From Armatimonadia bacterium (GTDB taxonomy: Bacteria > Armatimonadota > Zipacnadia > UBA1398): a stretch of DNA of 32,610 nucleotides. The notes below the pieces were generated by a model. The model was not told where the DNA came from. It searched no databases and saw nothing but the letters and a program-made list of their open reading frames with translations. The stretch covers positions 1-32,610 of the forward strand of contig WJIW01000034.1 of assembly GCA_014730065.1 (NCBI GenBank), in the 5' to 3' direction. A program made the translations under genes and the position numbers. Numbering within the stretch: the first letter of the stretch is position 1; every line of letters begins with the position of its first letter. Positions 1 to 10,141 of the stretch are shown piece by piece.

Positions 1-8
1 CCTCCCCC

Positions 9-875
9 ATGCCCGAGGAGCGGCAGGCGCCCGAAGAGCGGCAGGCGCCCGATCAGCCGGCGGCCGCCGCGGTGCCGCCCACACCCGTCCCCGGACAGGC
101 CCAGGCCGGAGCCTCTCAATCGCCCGGCCGGTTCCATGCCGACCCCCTAGCCGAGGAGCAGCACGCCCCCCAGATCCGCACGGGCGACGCACGGGTGGAC
201 TTCTTCGTGACCCAAGGCGACCGGCACCTGGCCGCGGGCCGGTACGACGAAGCTCTGGAGGCCTACCGCAGCGCTGCCGGCGACGCCCCGGCCTGCTCCC
301 TGGCCCACAACCGGGCCGGTGACGTGCTCACCATGATCCGGCGCTACCGGGACGCTCAGCGCCATTACGAGCAGGCCATAACGCTGAACCCCGGCGACTA
401 CGATGCGCGCCACGACCTGGGCCGGGTGCTGATCACCCGGGGAGAGGTCGGATCGGCGGTCCAGCATCTGGAAGCGGTGGTCTCCGCCGATCCATCGCCC
501 GAGCTGCGCCTGTCGGCCCTGACCCATCTGGGGTCGGCGTATTGCGCCCAAAACCTGTTACCTCAAGCCATCGAAGCGTGGTCACGGGTGGTCCGCGAAG
601 GCCCTCCCAACGCCCCGGTGCGCTACTCGTTGGGCGTCGCTCTGGCGCGCCAGGGCGACACGGAGTCGGCGAAGGCTCAGTGGCGCGCGGCCCTGGAGGT
701 CGATCCCAACCACGCCGAGAGCCGCGCCGCCCTGGCCCAGGCCGACTCGCCGTACGGGGGCGACTTCATGCGGATTCAGCGCGTGCCCGAGGGGCCGGGT
801 CGGGGCAGCTCGCTGTTGACGGGTGCCCTCGACGCCCTGGGGTCCATCCTATCCCCTCACCGCAGGTACTGGTAG
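9..875 (+). CDS. TPR-repeat protein (5' end may extend beyond the window)
   Basis: ORF with TPR-like helical repeats (DARVDFFVTQGDRHLAAGRYDEALEAYRSA.., AHNRAGDVLTMIRRYRDAQRHYEQAITLNPGDYDARHDLG..). Pro/Gln-rich N-terminus. ATG lies only 8 nt from the window edge, so the true start is uncertain. Confidence 0.8.
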   Translation: MPEERQAPEERQAPDQPAAAAVPPTPVPGQAQAGASQSPGRFHADPLAEEQHAPQIRTGDARVDFFVTQGDRHLAAGRYDEALEAYRSAAGDAPACSLAHNRAGDVLTMIRRYRDAQRHYEQAITLNPGDYDARHDLGRVLITRGEVGSAVQHLEAVVSADPSPELRLSALTHLGSAYCAQNLLPQAIEAWSRVVREGPPNAPVRYSLGVALARQGDTESAKAQWRAALEVDPNHAESRAALAQADSPYGGDFMRIQRVPEGPGRGSSLLTGALDALGSILSPHRRYW

Positions 876-893
876 CGGGGCGAGCACGGGCCC

Positions 894-1643
894 TCAGCCC
901 GCGAAGGCCGGCTCACCGAGGATTCCATCGATGAGGGTCAGGCATGACCCCACGGCCTTCTCCGCGCCACTCACCAGGAGCCAGGTCGAGCCCTCGGCGC
1001 CGTTGATGCCCCCGGCGGACATGGCCGCCGCCTCCACCCCGGCCAGAAGCTCGAGGGCCTCGATCTCCGTCACGATCTGGCCCTGGGAGATCCACAGCCG
1101 AGGCATGGAGCCCACGACGGGCTCGTCGCCATTGACCCGGCTGGCGATCTCCCATAGGTCGCCGCCGATCGTCTTCTCCAGGCCCACGGGCGTGATCTGC
1201 GTCGCGCCCTTCCCGATCACATGCCCGGCGGTGTTGCCCACCGTGCCGCCGGTGGGATCTCCCACCAGAACCCCGGCCATGCGCCGGTCGGGGGAGAGGG
1301 CGTTGGCGCCCTTGATGAGCACATCCTCGGGCTTCAGGTCGGCCGCCGCCTCGATGGCGGTCACGTCGTCGCGGCGCTGGCCGCGCTCCAGCACCACGTC
1401 GGGGAGCCGCGCGGAAGTCATGGGGGCGGCCCCTCGGGATGGCTGGGTATTGCCCGTCAGGTACATGGGCTTATCGATGGTCTCACCGAGGACCTCTTCC
1501 ACCACATAGGCGTTCGTCGAGCCTTTGCAGATGACGACGGTGCCGTTCTCGATGGCACGCCGGACCTCGGGCATGGCCGCCACGGCCTTGGCGACCAAGC
1601 GCTTGCCCTCACTCACGGTGAGGTGGAACGCAGCCTTGGGCAT
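894..1643 (-). CDS. conserved hypothetical protein
   Basis: 249 aa ORF starting MPKAAFHLTVSEGKRLVAKAVAAMPEVRRAIENGTVVICKGSTNAYVVEE. Gly-rich conserved-looking motifs (GDPTGGTVGNTAGHVIGKGATQITPVGLEKTI). Divergent from the downstream GH gene. No family confidently recognised. Confidence 0.7.
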   Translation of the reverse strand: MPKAAFHLTVSEGKRLVAKAVAAMPEVRRAIENGTVVICKGSTNAYVVEEVLGETIDKPMYLTGNTQPSRGAAPMTSARLPDVVLERGQRRDDVTAIEAAADLKPEDVLIKGANALSPDRRMAGVLVGDPTGGTVGNTAGHVIGKGATQITPVGLEKTIGGDLWEIASRVNGDEPVVGSMPRLWISQGQIVTEIEALELLAGVEAAAMSAGGINGAEGSTWLLVSGAEKAVGSCLTLIDGILGEPAFAG

Positions 1644-1781
1644 GTCTGGACCCCTCTCCTCCGTTGGGCACCGGGTTCTTCAGCCGATGCCGCGGGCCCT
1701 CGCCCTGGTGGGAGTATGCCAAGGGAGTCGGGCCTCGGGCGTCGAACCCGTGGCCCACGACATCGACGAGGGAAGGCTGTC

Positions 1782-4700
1782 ATGAAAGAGGATCTCATCA
1801 AGCGTTTCGAAGCACCCGGAGCCGAGTTCCGCGGCAAGCCCTTCTGGAGCTGGAACGGCAAGCTGGAGAAGGATGAGCTGATCCGCCAGATCCACGTGTG
1901 CCAGGAGATGGGTTTCGGCGGGTTCTTCATGCACTCCCGCACCGGGCTCCAGACGGAGTACCTGAGCGACGAGTGGTTCGACCTGATCAACGCCTGCGCC
2001 GACGAGGGCGAGAAGCTGGGCCTGGAGGCCTGGCTGTACGACGAGGACCGCTGGCCCAGCGGATCGGCGGGAGGGATGGCGACGGAGGATCCGCAGTACC
2101 GCATGAAATACCTGCGGCTCACTCCCTGCCCCGCGGACAAATTCGAGTGGGACGACACCCTGGTGGCCGCCTTCGTCTGTGACCTCGAGGGCATCGACTA
2201 CACGAACCTCAGGCGGCTGGGACCGGACGTTCATCCCGCGGACATCGCCGATCGGACCGTCCTGTGCTTCACCGTGGAGGAGATGGCCTGCAGCACCTTC
2301 TACAATGGCAACACCTACCTGGACACCATGAGCCGAGAGGCCACCGAGCACTTCATCCAGATCACCCATGAGCAGTACAAAGAGAGATGCGGCGACCGCC
2401 TGGGACGCTCGATTCGGGGCGTCTTCACCGACGAGCCCCACCGGGGGATGGTCATGTGTGGGACGAACATCCCCAACGAGGCCTCGGAGTGGCTGGTGCC
2501 CTGGACGCCCAAGCTGCCCGAGCGGTTCCAGGAGTGGTTCGGGTACGACATCCTGGACAAGCTGCCCGAGATCTACCTCCGCCCCGATGGCCAACGGATC
2601 TCGCCTGTGAAGTGGCAGTTCATGGAGTGCCTCCAGCGCCTGTTCCTGGAGAACTGGGCCATCCCGTGCGACGAATGGTGCCGGGAGAACGACCTGATCC
2701 TGACCGGCCACGTGCTCCATGAGGACACCCTCGGCGCCCAAGCCATCCCTTGCGGCTCCATGATGCGCTACTACGAGTACATGGAGTATCCGGGCGTGGA
2801 TGTGCTGACCGAGGGGAACCGAGCCTTCTGGGTCGTGAAGCAGTGCGCGTCGGTCTGCCGGCAGCTCGGCCGGCCGTGGCTGCTGTCGGAGCTTTACGGA
2901 TGCACGGGTTGGCAGATGCCTCTGGAGGCCCACAAGTCCGTTGGAGACTGGCAGTCGCTCCTCGGCGTGAGCCTGCGCTGCCCACACCTGAGCTGGTATA
3001 CCATGGAGGGCGAGGCCAAGCGCGACTTCCCCGCCAGTATCTTCCATCAGTCGGCGTGGTACCCCGACTACCGCCACGTGGAAGACTACTTCTCCCGGAT
3101 GCACGTCGCCCTCACTCAGGGCACGCCCCGCTGCGACGTACTCGTCGTCAGCCCGGTGGAGAGCGCATGGGCCCAGATCCATGTCGGCTGGGCTCAGTGG
3201 CTGGATTCCACCGATCCCCACGTCAAGAAGCTGGATGAAAAGTACCGGGACCTGTTCCACTGGCTTAGCGACGCCCAGATCGAGTTCGACTATGGCGACG
3301 AGGATCACATCGACCGCTGGGCCGAGGTCGCGGACCAGGACGGAGTGCCCCACCTCCAGCTCGGAGAGATGACCTACCGGGCCGTGGTGGTCTCGGGCAT
3401 GGAGACCATGCGCTCCACCACCCTGGCCAAGCTCAAGGAGTTCATCTCCGCCGGAGGCCAGGTCATTTTCGCGGGCGACCCCCCGAGCCATCTCGATGGC
3501 ACCGCGTCCGACGGGCCCGCCCGCCTGGCCCAGAAGGCCGTGCGCGCGTCCTTCGACCGAGGCGCCGTGGTCACCGCCGTCAAGGGCGCCGCGCCGCCGA
3601 CCGTGGAGGTCGTGGACCGAGAGACGGGGCGGCCCCTGACCGATGTCTTCGTGCAGGTGCGCGACGGCGAGGCGGGCACCATCGCTCTGGCCGTCAACGT
3701 GAACCGTGACAAGCCCACCGGTGACGCCGCCCTACGGATACGGGCAAATGGCTCCGTCGAGGAGTGGGATCTGTCGTCGGGGCAGCGATGCCGGGTACCA
3801 ATGCAGACCGCCGACGGGTGGGTCCGGGTCGATCTGGCCCTGCCCCCCTCGGGCGAAGCCCTGTTCTGGATCGGGGAGGATGTCGACGAGACCCTGGCGA
3901 TGAAGCGGGAGCACACCGAGACGTCCACGGCCCCGTTGAACGGCCCGTACCCCTACGAGCTGGAGGAGCCGAATGTGCTGGTTCTCGACCGCGCCCGGTA
4001 CCGGCTCGATGGGGGCGAGTGGAGCGAGGAGCTGGAGATCCTCAAGCTGGATCGCCGGGTGCGCGACGAGCTCGATATGCCCCAGCGAGGCGGCGACATG
4101 GCCCAACCGTGGTTCATGGGCAAGCGCAAGCCCGAGGTCCGGGCCGGCCTCTCCCTGGAGCTCTCCTTCCACATAGACCTGCTGCCCAAGGAGCCGTGCG
4201 AGCTCGTCATGGAGCGGCCCGACCAGTTCCAAGTCAGCGTCAATGGCCAGCCCCTGGATGAGAGCGCCGACAACGGGTGGTGGGCGGACCCGTGCTTCCG
4301 GCGCCTGGCTCTCCCGCCGGGGTGCCTGGTGGCGGGCGAGAACAAGGTGGTCCTGGAGACGGGCTTCCACGACCTGGTGGACTTGGAGTCGCTCTACCTC
4401 CTCGGCCCCTTCGGCGTGCAGATCGAGGGCACCCGCCGTACCGTGGTGGGGCTGCCCGACGAGCTGAGGCCCGAAGACCTGGTGGCCCAGGGCCTACCCT
4501 TCTACACGGGCCGCGTTCGCTACACGATGCCCCAAGCTCCCTCGGGCGAGGGCCGGGCCTTCCTGGTGGCCGAGGAGTTTGAGGGCGCTTTGGTGCGAGT
4601 CCTGGCCGATGGCGATGAGGCGTCGCCCATCATGTGGCAACCGTATGAGACCGAGGTCACCGATCTACTGGCCAAGGGGGGCTTGACGGTGGAGGTCGTG

Positions 4701-4868
4701 CTCACTCGCCGGAATGTCTTCGGTCCGCTGCACCAGCTTCCGAAGCGGGTGGGCGGGTACGGGCCCGAGAACTTCATCAGCGAGGGACAGGCCTTTAGCG
4801 AGGAGTACCAGCTCTACCCCTCGGGTCTCCTGAGCGCGCCGAAGCTGAGCTGGCGCTCCGAGGCTTAG
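1782..4868 (+). CDS. glycoside hydrolase, GH106-like (alpha-L-rhamnosidase-type) with C-terminal beta-rich domains
   Basis: Start reassigned to ATG at 1782 (MKEDLIKRFEAPGAEFRGKPFWSWNGKLEKDELIRQIHVCQEMGFGGFFMHSRTGLQTEYLSDEW), preceded by a GA-rich SD (gagggaagg). Upstream part of the 1215-aa ORF overlaps the divergent gene and looks spurious. Confidence 0.75.
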   Translation: MKEDLIKRFEAPGAEFRGKPFWSWNGKLEKDELIRQIHVCQEMGFGGFFMHSRTGLQTEYLSDEWFDLINACADEGEKLGLEAWLYDEDRWPSGSAGGMATEDPQYRMKYLRLTPCPADKFEWDDTLVAAFVCDLEGIDYTNLRRLGPDVHPADIADRTVLCFTVEEMACSTFYNGNTYLDTMSREATEHFIQITHEQYKERCGDRLGRSIRGVFTDEPHRGMVMCGTNIPNEASEWLVPWTPKLPERFQEWFGYDILDKLPEIYLRPDGQRISPVKWQFMECLQRLFLENWAIPCDEWCRENDLILTGHVLHEDTLGAQAIPCGSMMRYYEYMEYPGVDVLTEGNRAFWVVKQCASVCRQLGRPWLLSELYGCTGWQMPLEAHKSVGDWQSLLGVSLRCPHLSWYTMEGEAKRDFPASIFHQSAWYPDYRHVEDYFSRMHVALTQGTPRCDVLVVSPVESAWAQIHVGWAQWLDSTDPHVKKLDEKYRDLFHWLSDAQIEFDYGDEDHIDRWAEVADQDGVPHLQLGEMTYRAVVVSGMETMRSTTLAKLKEFISAGGQVIFAGDPPSHLDGTASDGPARLAQKAVRASFDRGAVVTAVKGAAPPTVEVVDRETGRPLTDVFVQVRDGEAGTIALAVNVNRDKPTGDAALRIRANGSVEEWDLSSGQRCRVPMQTADGWVRVDLALPPSGEALFWIGEDVDETLAMKREHTETSTAPLNGPYPYELEEPNVLVLDRARYRLDGGEWSEELEILKLDRRVRDELDMPQRGGDMAQPWFMGKRKPEVRAGLSLELSFHIDLLPKEPCELVMERPDQFQVSVNGQPLDESADNGWWADPCFRRLALPPGCLVAGENKVVLETGFHDLVDLESLYLLGPFGVQIEGTRRTVVGLPDELRPEDLVAQGLPFYTGRVRYTMPQAPSGEGRAFLVAEEFEGALVRVLADGDEASPIMWQPYETEVTDLLAKGGLTVEVVLTRRNVFGPLHQLPKRVGGYGPENFISEGQAFSEEYQLYPSGLLSAPKLSWRSEA

Positions 4869-4884
4869 GACCCCCTCCGCAGTG

Positions 4885-6846
4885 TTACTCCGGCGGGGCG
4901 AGCGGCAGGATCAGGTAGGCCGTCGCTCCCTCGCCGGGCTCGCTCGTCAGGACCAGGTCACCATCGTGGCTGCGGGCGATGCCTTGGGCGCTGGCCAGGC
5001 CGAGCCCCCGTCCCCTGAACTTCGTCGAGAAGAAGGGATCGAAAACCCGGGAGAGGGTTTGGGCGTCCATGCCCACGCCGTCATCGCCGAGCCGGAGCAC
5101 CACGTACTCCCCCGTTGGCAGGTCGACATGCTCGGCCCACGGGGCGCTATCCGACGGCGGCATCAAAGTCTGCTGCCAGCTTACGGTAACGCGCCCTTCG
5201 CTTCCCTGGAAGGCCTCGCCCGCGTTGGTGATGAGCTCCCTCAGGGCTTGGAGGATCATCTCATGGTCGGCATGGATCGCCGCTCCGGCCGGTCCTCCTC
5301 CTACGTGGAGAGCGACTCCGCCCGGCAGCAGCTCGGTCAGCGCGGGGAGGGCTTCATCGAGAAGCCGCCCCAGCTCGAAGCGTGTCGCCCCGAGGGGGGG
5401 CTGACCGGTGTAGGCGAGCATCCTGCGGGCGAGCTGCCCGGCCCGATCGGTCAGCTCGCCGATGGCGCTAAGGTTCTCCGAGGCCCGGTACGGATCGGTG
5501 ATGCGGGCCTGGGCGAGCTGTAGGTTGCCCACGATGCCCTGGAGTATGTTGTTGAGATCGTGGGCGATGCCCGCGGCGAGGTGGCCCAGGCTCTCGCGCT
5601 TCTCGGCCTCCCGCACCCGGGCCTCCAGACGCTCCACATCGGTTAGGTCGGTGACCAGCAGCACGGTCTGGGGTCCGCCCGGGGCCTCGTCCTCGATCAG
5701 TGCCCCGCTCAACCGGCACACCCGGTGGGTCCCGTCAGCGGCGCGCAGCTCCACCTTGTAGGGTGGCAAAGGCTCACCGGCCCGGCGCCGGGCGAAGATC
5801 GTCTCCGCCGCCTCCTGGCTCACGCCCAGCATGGGCATGAGCTCCGCCTGCGTGAGGCCGATCAGGGCCTCGGGATCGTACCCGAGCCACTCCTCCACCC
5901 GGGGGTTGACCTCGGCCAGACGTCCCTGGGCATCGATGAGGGCGATCACCTCCGGCGCCGTCTCGAAGATGGCTCGGTACTTGCGCTCGCTCCTCTGGAC
6001 CGCCAGGTGGGCCGCCTCGCGCTCGGATACGTCGCGGAGCACCGCCATGGCGAATCGATCGTCGTCCCCCACCACACCCCCCGATACGGAGACCTCGAGG
6101 GGCAGCTCGGTGCCGTCCCATCGCAGACCCCGGACCGTCAGGACTACCCCCTCCCCCAGCCCGCGGCCCTGCAAGCAATCGCGGACGGCGGAGACCAGAG
6201 CGAAGCGGGATTCCTCGGTGAACAGAGACGCCAGTGGTCGCTCACGCAGGTCGGCTTCGCGTAGGCCAAACAGCCGCTGGGCGGCGGGATTGGCGAGCAC
6301 CGGCCGGCCCTCCTCGCCCACACTGATGATGGCATCGCGGCTGGCGGCGAGGATCGCGCGGAGGCGCTCCTCGCTCCGCTCCAGGGCCCGCTGGGCCTCG
6401 AGACTCGGCCGCACGTCACGGGCAATCCCCAGCACCATGGTCCGGCCCTCGAACTTCACGGGGTGGGTGCGTACCTCCACGGGCACCAGATGCCCGTTTT
6501 TGTGGCGCAGATCCAGTCGACTGGGTCCCGTCGAGCGACCGGTCGCGTTGGCCGCCAGCAAGCGTACGGCGTGGCGGAGCTGGCTGGCGGGCAGCAGGCC
6601 GAGCTGCAGGAAGCTCTTGCCGATCAGCTCCTCGCGGCTATAGCCGATGAGCTCCTCCGCCGCCCGGTTGCCATCGATGAACCGGCCCTGCAGGTCGTTG
6701 ATGTAGCAGGCGTCAGGGGCGAACTCGAACTGGATCCGGAAGCGATCCTGTGAGTCGCGCAGCGCGGCTTCGAGCTCGCGGCGCTGGCGGATCTGCTCCC
6801 GCATCTCGTCCACGATGCCGGGGTCTTTGGGTGTGCCCTCTCCCAC
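4885..6846 (-). CDS. multi-PAS sensor histidine kinase
   Basis: Three PAS-like repeats; HisKA H-box (ESLGHLAAGIAHDLNNILQGI); HATPase N/G boxes (ELITNAGEAF, LGDDGVGMD, FSTKFRGRGLGLA). GTG start. No receiver domain. Confidence 0.9.
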   Translation of the reverse strand: MGEGTPKDPGIVDEMREQIRQRRELEAALRDSQDRFRIQFEFAPDACYINDLQGRFIDGNRAAEELIGYSREELIGKSFLQLGLLPASQLRHAVRLLAANATGRSTGPSRLDLRHKNGHLVPVEVRTHPVKFEGRTMVLGIARDVRPSLEAQRALERSEERLRAILAASRDAIISVGEEGRPVLANPAAQRLFGLREADLRERPLASLFTEESRFALVSAVRDCLQGRGLGEGVVLTVRGLRWDGTELPLEVSVSGGVVGDDDRFAMAVLRDVSEREAAHLAVQRSERKYRAIFETAPEVIALIDAQGRLAEVNPRVEEWLGYDPEALIGLTQAELMPMLGVSQEAAETIFARRRAGEPLPPYKVELRAADGTHRVCRLSGALIEDEAPGGPQTVLLVTDLTDVERLEARVREAEKRESLGHLAAGIAHDLNNILQGIVGNLQLAQARITDPYRASENLSAIGELTDRAGQLARRMLAYTGQPPLGATRFELGRLLDEALPALTELLPGGVALHVGGGPAGAAIHADHEMILQALRELITNAGEAFQGSEGRVTVSWQQTLMPPSDSAPWAEHVDLPTGEYVVLRLGDDGVGMDAQTLSRVFDPFFSTKFRGRGLGLASAQGIARSHDGDLVLTSEPGEGATAYLILPLAPPE

Positions 6847-6850
6847 AGCT

Positions 6851-9800
6851 CTACTTCGCCCCCTCGTTGCTAGGAGGGTCTGGCGAGTGCGCTTCGTCTA
6901 GCACCGCGCGCACCGCTTCGGCGAGTCCGGCCAGGGAGTATGGCTTGGGGAGCATCCGCCGAATGCCCAATGCCTCCAGATCGGCGAGCTGTAGATCCTG
7001 GGTATGGCCCGAGACCATGATCGCCGGCAGGTCCGGCCGAAGCTCGCGGAGTCTGCGCATCAGCTCGGTGCCGGTGAGCTGGGGCATGGTGTAGTCGGTG
7101 ATGAGCAGGTCGAAACGCTGGGGCGACTCCCTGACCAGCTCCAGGGCCTGGCGACTATCGGCGACGGCGGTGACCTGGTAGCCCAGACCCGCCAGCATGT
7201 CCTGGTTCATGGTGACCAGGGCCTGCTCATCGTCCACGAACAGTACTCGCTCGCTGCCCTGGGGCACGGCGGGTGTCGCCAGATCGCCAGCGTGCTGGTG
7301 GGAATCGGCGACGGGGAGGTAGACCTCGAAGACCGACCCCTCGCCCTCGATGCTCCGAGCCGTCACGGTGCCGCCATGGCTGCCCACGATGCCGTGGACG
7401 GTGGACAGGCCCAGTCCCGTCCCCTCGCCGGACCGCTTGGTCGAGAAGAAGGGGTCGAAGATGCGCTCGATAACCTCGGGGGGCATGCCACACCCCGTAT
7501 CGGCGACGGAGACGCGGACGTGGGGGCCCGCGGCCCGGCACCTGAGCCGGACCGCGTCCTCGCTGGTAAGCACGACCTCGTCCAGGCGAACGGTCAGAAT
7601 GCCGCCCGACTCGCGCATGGCATGCTGAGCATTGGTGCATAGGTTCATGATGACCTGATGGATCTGGGTGGCGTCGGCGAGCACAACCGGCGACTCCGCG
7701 GGGACCTCCTGCTGAATGCTGATGGTGGATGGCAGGGTCGCCCGCATGAACTTCAGGGCCTCGGTCACGAGGGGTCCCAGCATGATGGGCCGCTGCTCCA
7801 TGTCCGCCCGCCGGCTGAAGGCGAGGATCTGGGCCACCAGGTCCCTCGCCCGCTCCGAGGCAACGAGTACCTCGGAGAGGCTGGAGCGGGCAGCGTCGTC
7901 GCTGTCCAGGGAGCTGAGGGCCAGCTCGGTGTAGCCCATGATCGCCCCCAGGATGTTGTTGAAGTCGTGGGCGATGCCGCCTGCAAGCACACCCAGGCTC
8001 TCCAGGCGCTGCGCCCGGTGCGCCTGACCCTCGAGCCGCTGCCGCTTCGCCTCCCGCTCGCGCTGCTCCGTCACATCCCGGGCGATCTCGACCGCTCCAT
8101 GGACGCTGCCATCGGAGCCCTTGACCGGGTACGACCTTAGGTGCCAGACCCGGCCGTCCGTCGCTGAGAACTCCTCGACCTCAGCGCGACCGGTCTGCAG
8201 GGTGTGGGCCACCGGACAGGACGCACACCGTCCCTCGGCTTTAAAGGGACACGGCTCGCCGACCATGTCCGCCGGCCGGCTACCCACCTCGCGAGCCGCA
8301 GCCCAGTTCGCCCACCGGACCCTGTGATCGGTCGAGAGATACATCACCTGGTCACTCACGCTGTCGAGGATGACCGACTTCTCCCGCTCAGCTTCCCGGA
8401 GTGCCTCGGTCATCGCCTCGCGCTCGGTGATGTCGGAGAAGACGACGATGCCAGCGACGATCTCCTCCGAGCTGTCCCGGACCGGGGCGGCGTTGGCCGA
8501 GATCCTACGGCGCTCCGCCTCGCTTCCGATGAGATAGTGCTCGTCTTCGCTGACCTCGCCTCGCTGGATGGCACGGGACAGGGGAAGCTCCTCGGGCGGA
8601 ACCGGCTCGCCCGACGGGTAGTACACCTGCCACGCCGCGGAGTGCTCCTCGATGGGGATCTCGGTCAGGGACGAGGGATCGGCTTGGCGGATGCGCAGGG
8701 CGGCCCGGTTGGCCAGCCAGATGCGCCCATCGGGCGCGCCAGCGATGAGGATGCCCGCTGGGCTGGCGTCGATAGCCGTGGTCAGGAGGGCGCGAGTCCG
8801 GCTCAGCTCCGAGGTCGCTCGAGCTCGCTCGACCAGCACCCCGAGGGCCGAGGTGTAGAGCGCCAGGCTCTGTTGAAGCGCCTCGTCGACCTCGGCGCCA
8901 GTGATGGCCGCGTCGTTGAACAGGAACCCGATGGGGTCGCCAGCCGAGCGTATGGGCGTCACGGCGATCCAACCGGTGCTGGACCGGTACTCACGGCCAT
9001 CCCGCCAGTAGCTATGCGGTGCCTCCTCGAGCCACCAACCCTTACCCTCGGCTTCGCGCATCCTCTCGCGCCACGAGTCCGCCGTGAACCGTACGTCGCG
9101 CTCATCGGTGGTGCGGCCGTTCATGTCCGTTCCGTACGTTCCCTGGAAGACCCCCTCACGCTGGATGAAGACGCTGCACCGCTCGGCGCCCAGGCGATCC
9201 CTGGCCAGCGCCACGGCGCGCCGGAGTAGCTGGTCCACGTCGGCGATGCCCATCAGGTCCCGCGTGGTCTCGATGACCACGCCCAGGTTGCGCGTCAGGC
9301 GCTCCCGATGCTCCTCCGCCTTGCGGCTCTCGGTGACGTCCTGGCCCGTGCCCATGATGTACTCGATGGTGCCATCGGGCCCACGCAGGGAGGCGTTGGA
9401 CCAGGAGATGAGCCGCTGCTCGCCATCCTTGGTCAGCCAGTGATTCTCGTGCACGCTGGGCAGCCCAGTGCCCGCAAGCTGCTTGAAGGCCCGCTCGACG
9501 CCCTCCCGGTCCTCGTCGGGGATGAGGTGGTCCCAAAGGCGAAGACCGATGATCTCCTCGGCCTGGAACCCGGTGGTGACCTCACAGGCCCGGTTGAAGC
9601 TGACGATGCGGCCCGAAGCATCCAGGACGATCACCAGCGAGCGCACGGTGTCGAGAACCTTGGAGTTCAGGTCACGCTGGCGGCGGAGATGATCCCGGAC
9701 TTCGGCCCAAGGGCCCATGTCTCGCAGAGAGAGCAGGCACAACCCACCGCCCTGACCGGGCAAGGGTGAGAGCCGGGCCTCGTACGGCGGCGCATCAGGC

Positions 9801-10123
9801 GCCCCGAGCCCCGAGAAGATACCGCGGCCAGCCTCGCCATCGGTGACACACCGTTCCACCAGGGCATGAAGCTCTGCGGCGCTGTCCGACCCGGGCGCGC
9901 ACAGCTCGGTGATGCGGCGGCCCCGAACCGTGTCCGGCTCAACACCCAGAAGCCGGCAGCCAGCCTCGTTGGCGGCCTCGATGGCGTCGATCCCCGTCAC
10001 GAAGAGAGGGTCGCGGCATGCCTGGAAGGCGGCCTCGTACACCGCCGAGAGGGGACCCACGTCCTGCGGGGTGCGGGACGGTCCCTGACTTGTAGCCAAG
10101 AAGTGTCGCTCTCGTTCCTCCAT
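6851..10123 (-). CDS. hybrid sensor histidine kinase (PAS/GAF - HisKA - HATPase - REC)
   Basis: PAS repeats; GAF-like region ([24 protein letters not shown]..); H-box ([21 protein letters not shown]); HATPase ([13 protein letters not shown]); C-terminal receiver ([33 protein letters not shown]). Confidence 0.92.
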   Translation of the reverse strand: MEERERHFLATSQGPSRTPQDVGPLSAVYEAAFQACRDPLFVTGIDAIEAANEAGCRLLGVEPDTVRGRRITELCAPGSDSAAELHALVERCVTDGEAGRGIFSGLGAPDAPPYEARLSPLPGQGGGLCLLSLRDMGPWAEVRDHLRRQRDLNSKVLDTVRSLVIVLDASGRIVSFNRACEVTTGFQAEEIIGLRLWDHLIPDEDREGVERAFKQLAGTGLPSVHENHWLTKDGEQRLISWSNASLRGPDGTIEYIMGTGQDVTESRKAEEHRERLTRNLGVVIETTRDLMGIADVDQLLRRAVALARDRLGAERCSVFIQREGVFQGTYGTDMNGRTTDERDVRFTADSWRERMREAEGKGWWLEEAPHSYWRDGREYRSSTGWIAVTPIRSAGDPIGFLFNDAAITGAEVDEALQQSLALYTSALGVLVERARATSELSRTRALLTTAIDASPAGILIAGAPDGRIWLANRAALRIRQADPSSLTEIPIEEHSAAWQVYYPSGEPVPPEELPLSRAIQRGEVSEDEHYLIGSEAERRRISANAAPVRDSSEEIVAGIVVFSDITEREAMTEALREAEREKSVILDSVSDQVMYLSTDHRVRWANWAAAREVGSRPADMVGEPCPFKAEGRCASCPVAHTLQTGRAEVEEFSATDGRVWHLRSYPVKGSDGSVHGAVEIARDVTEQREREAKRQRLEGQAHRAQRLESLGVLAGGIAHDFNNILGAIMGYTELALSSLDSDDAARSSLSEVLVASERARDLVAQILAFSRRADMEQRPIMLGPLVTEALKFMRATLPSTISIQQEVPAESPVVLADATQIHQVIMNLCTNAQHAMRESGGILTVRLDEVVLTSEDAVRLRCRAAGPHVRVSVADTGCGMPPEVIERIFDPFFSTKRSGEGTGLGLSTVHGIVGSHGGTVTARSIEGEGSVFEVYLPVADSHQHAGDLATPAVPQGSERVLFVDDEQALVTMNQDMLAGLGYQVTAVADSRQALELVRESPQRFDLLITDYTMPQLTGTELMRRLRELRPDLPAIMVSGHTQDLQLADLEALGIRRMLPKPYSLAGLAEAVRAVLDEAHSPDPPSNEGAK

Positions 10124-10141
10124 AGCCAGTGGATCGGCCGC

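Noticed and set aside
1221-1781. N-terminal extension of the 1215-aa GH ORF
   Set aside because: Overlaps the divergent 894-1643 gene antisense; composition is shadow-like and the homologous region starts at MKEDLIKRF.
1680-3491. 603-aa minus-strand ORF
   Set aside because: Antisense to the GH106-like gene; shadow ORF composition.
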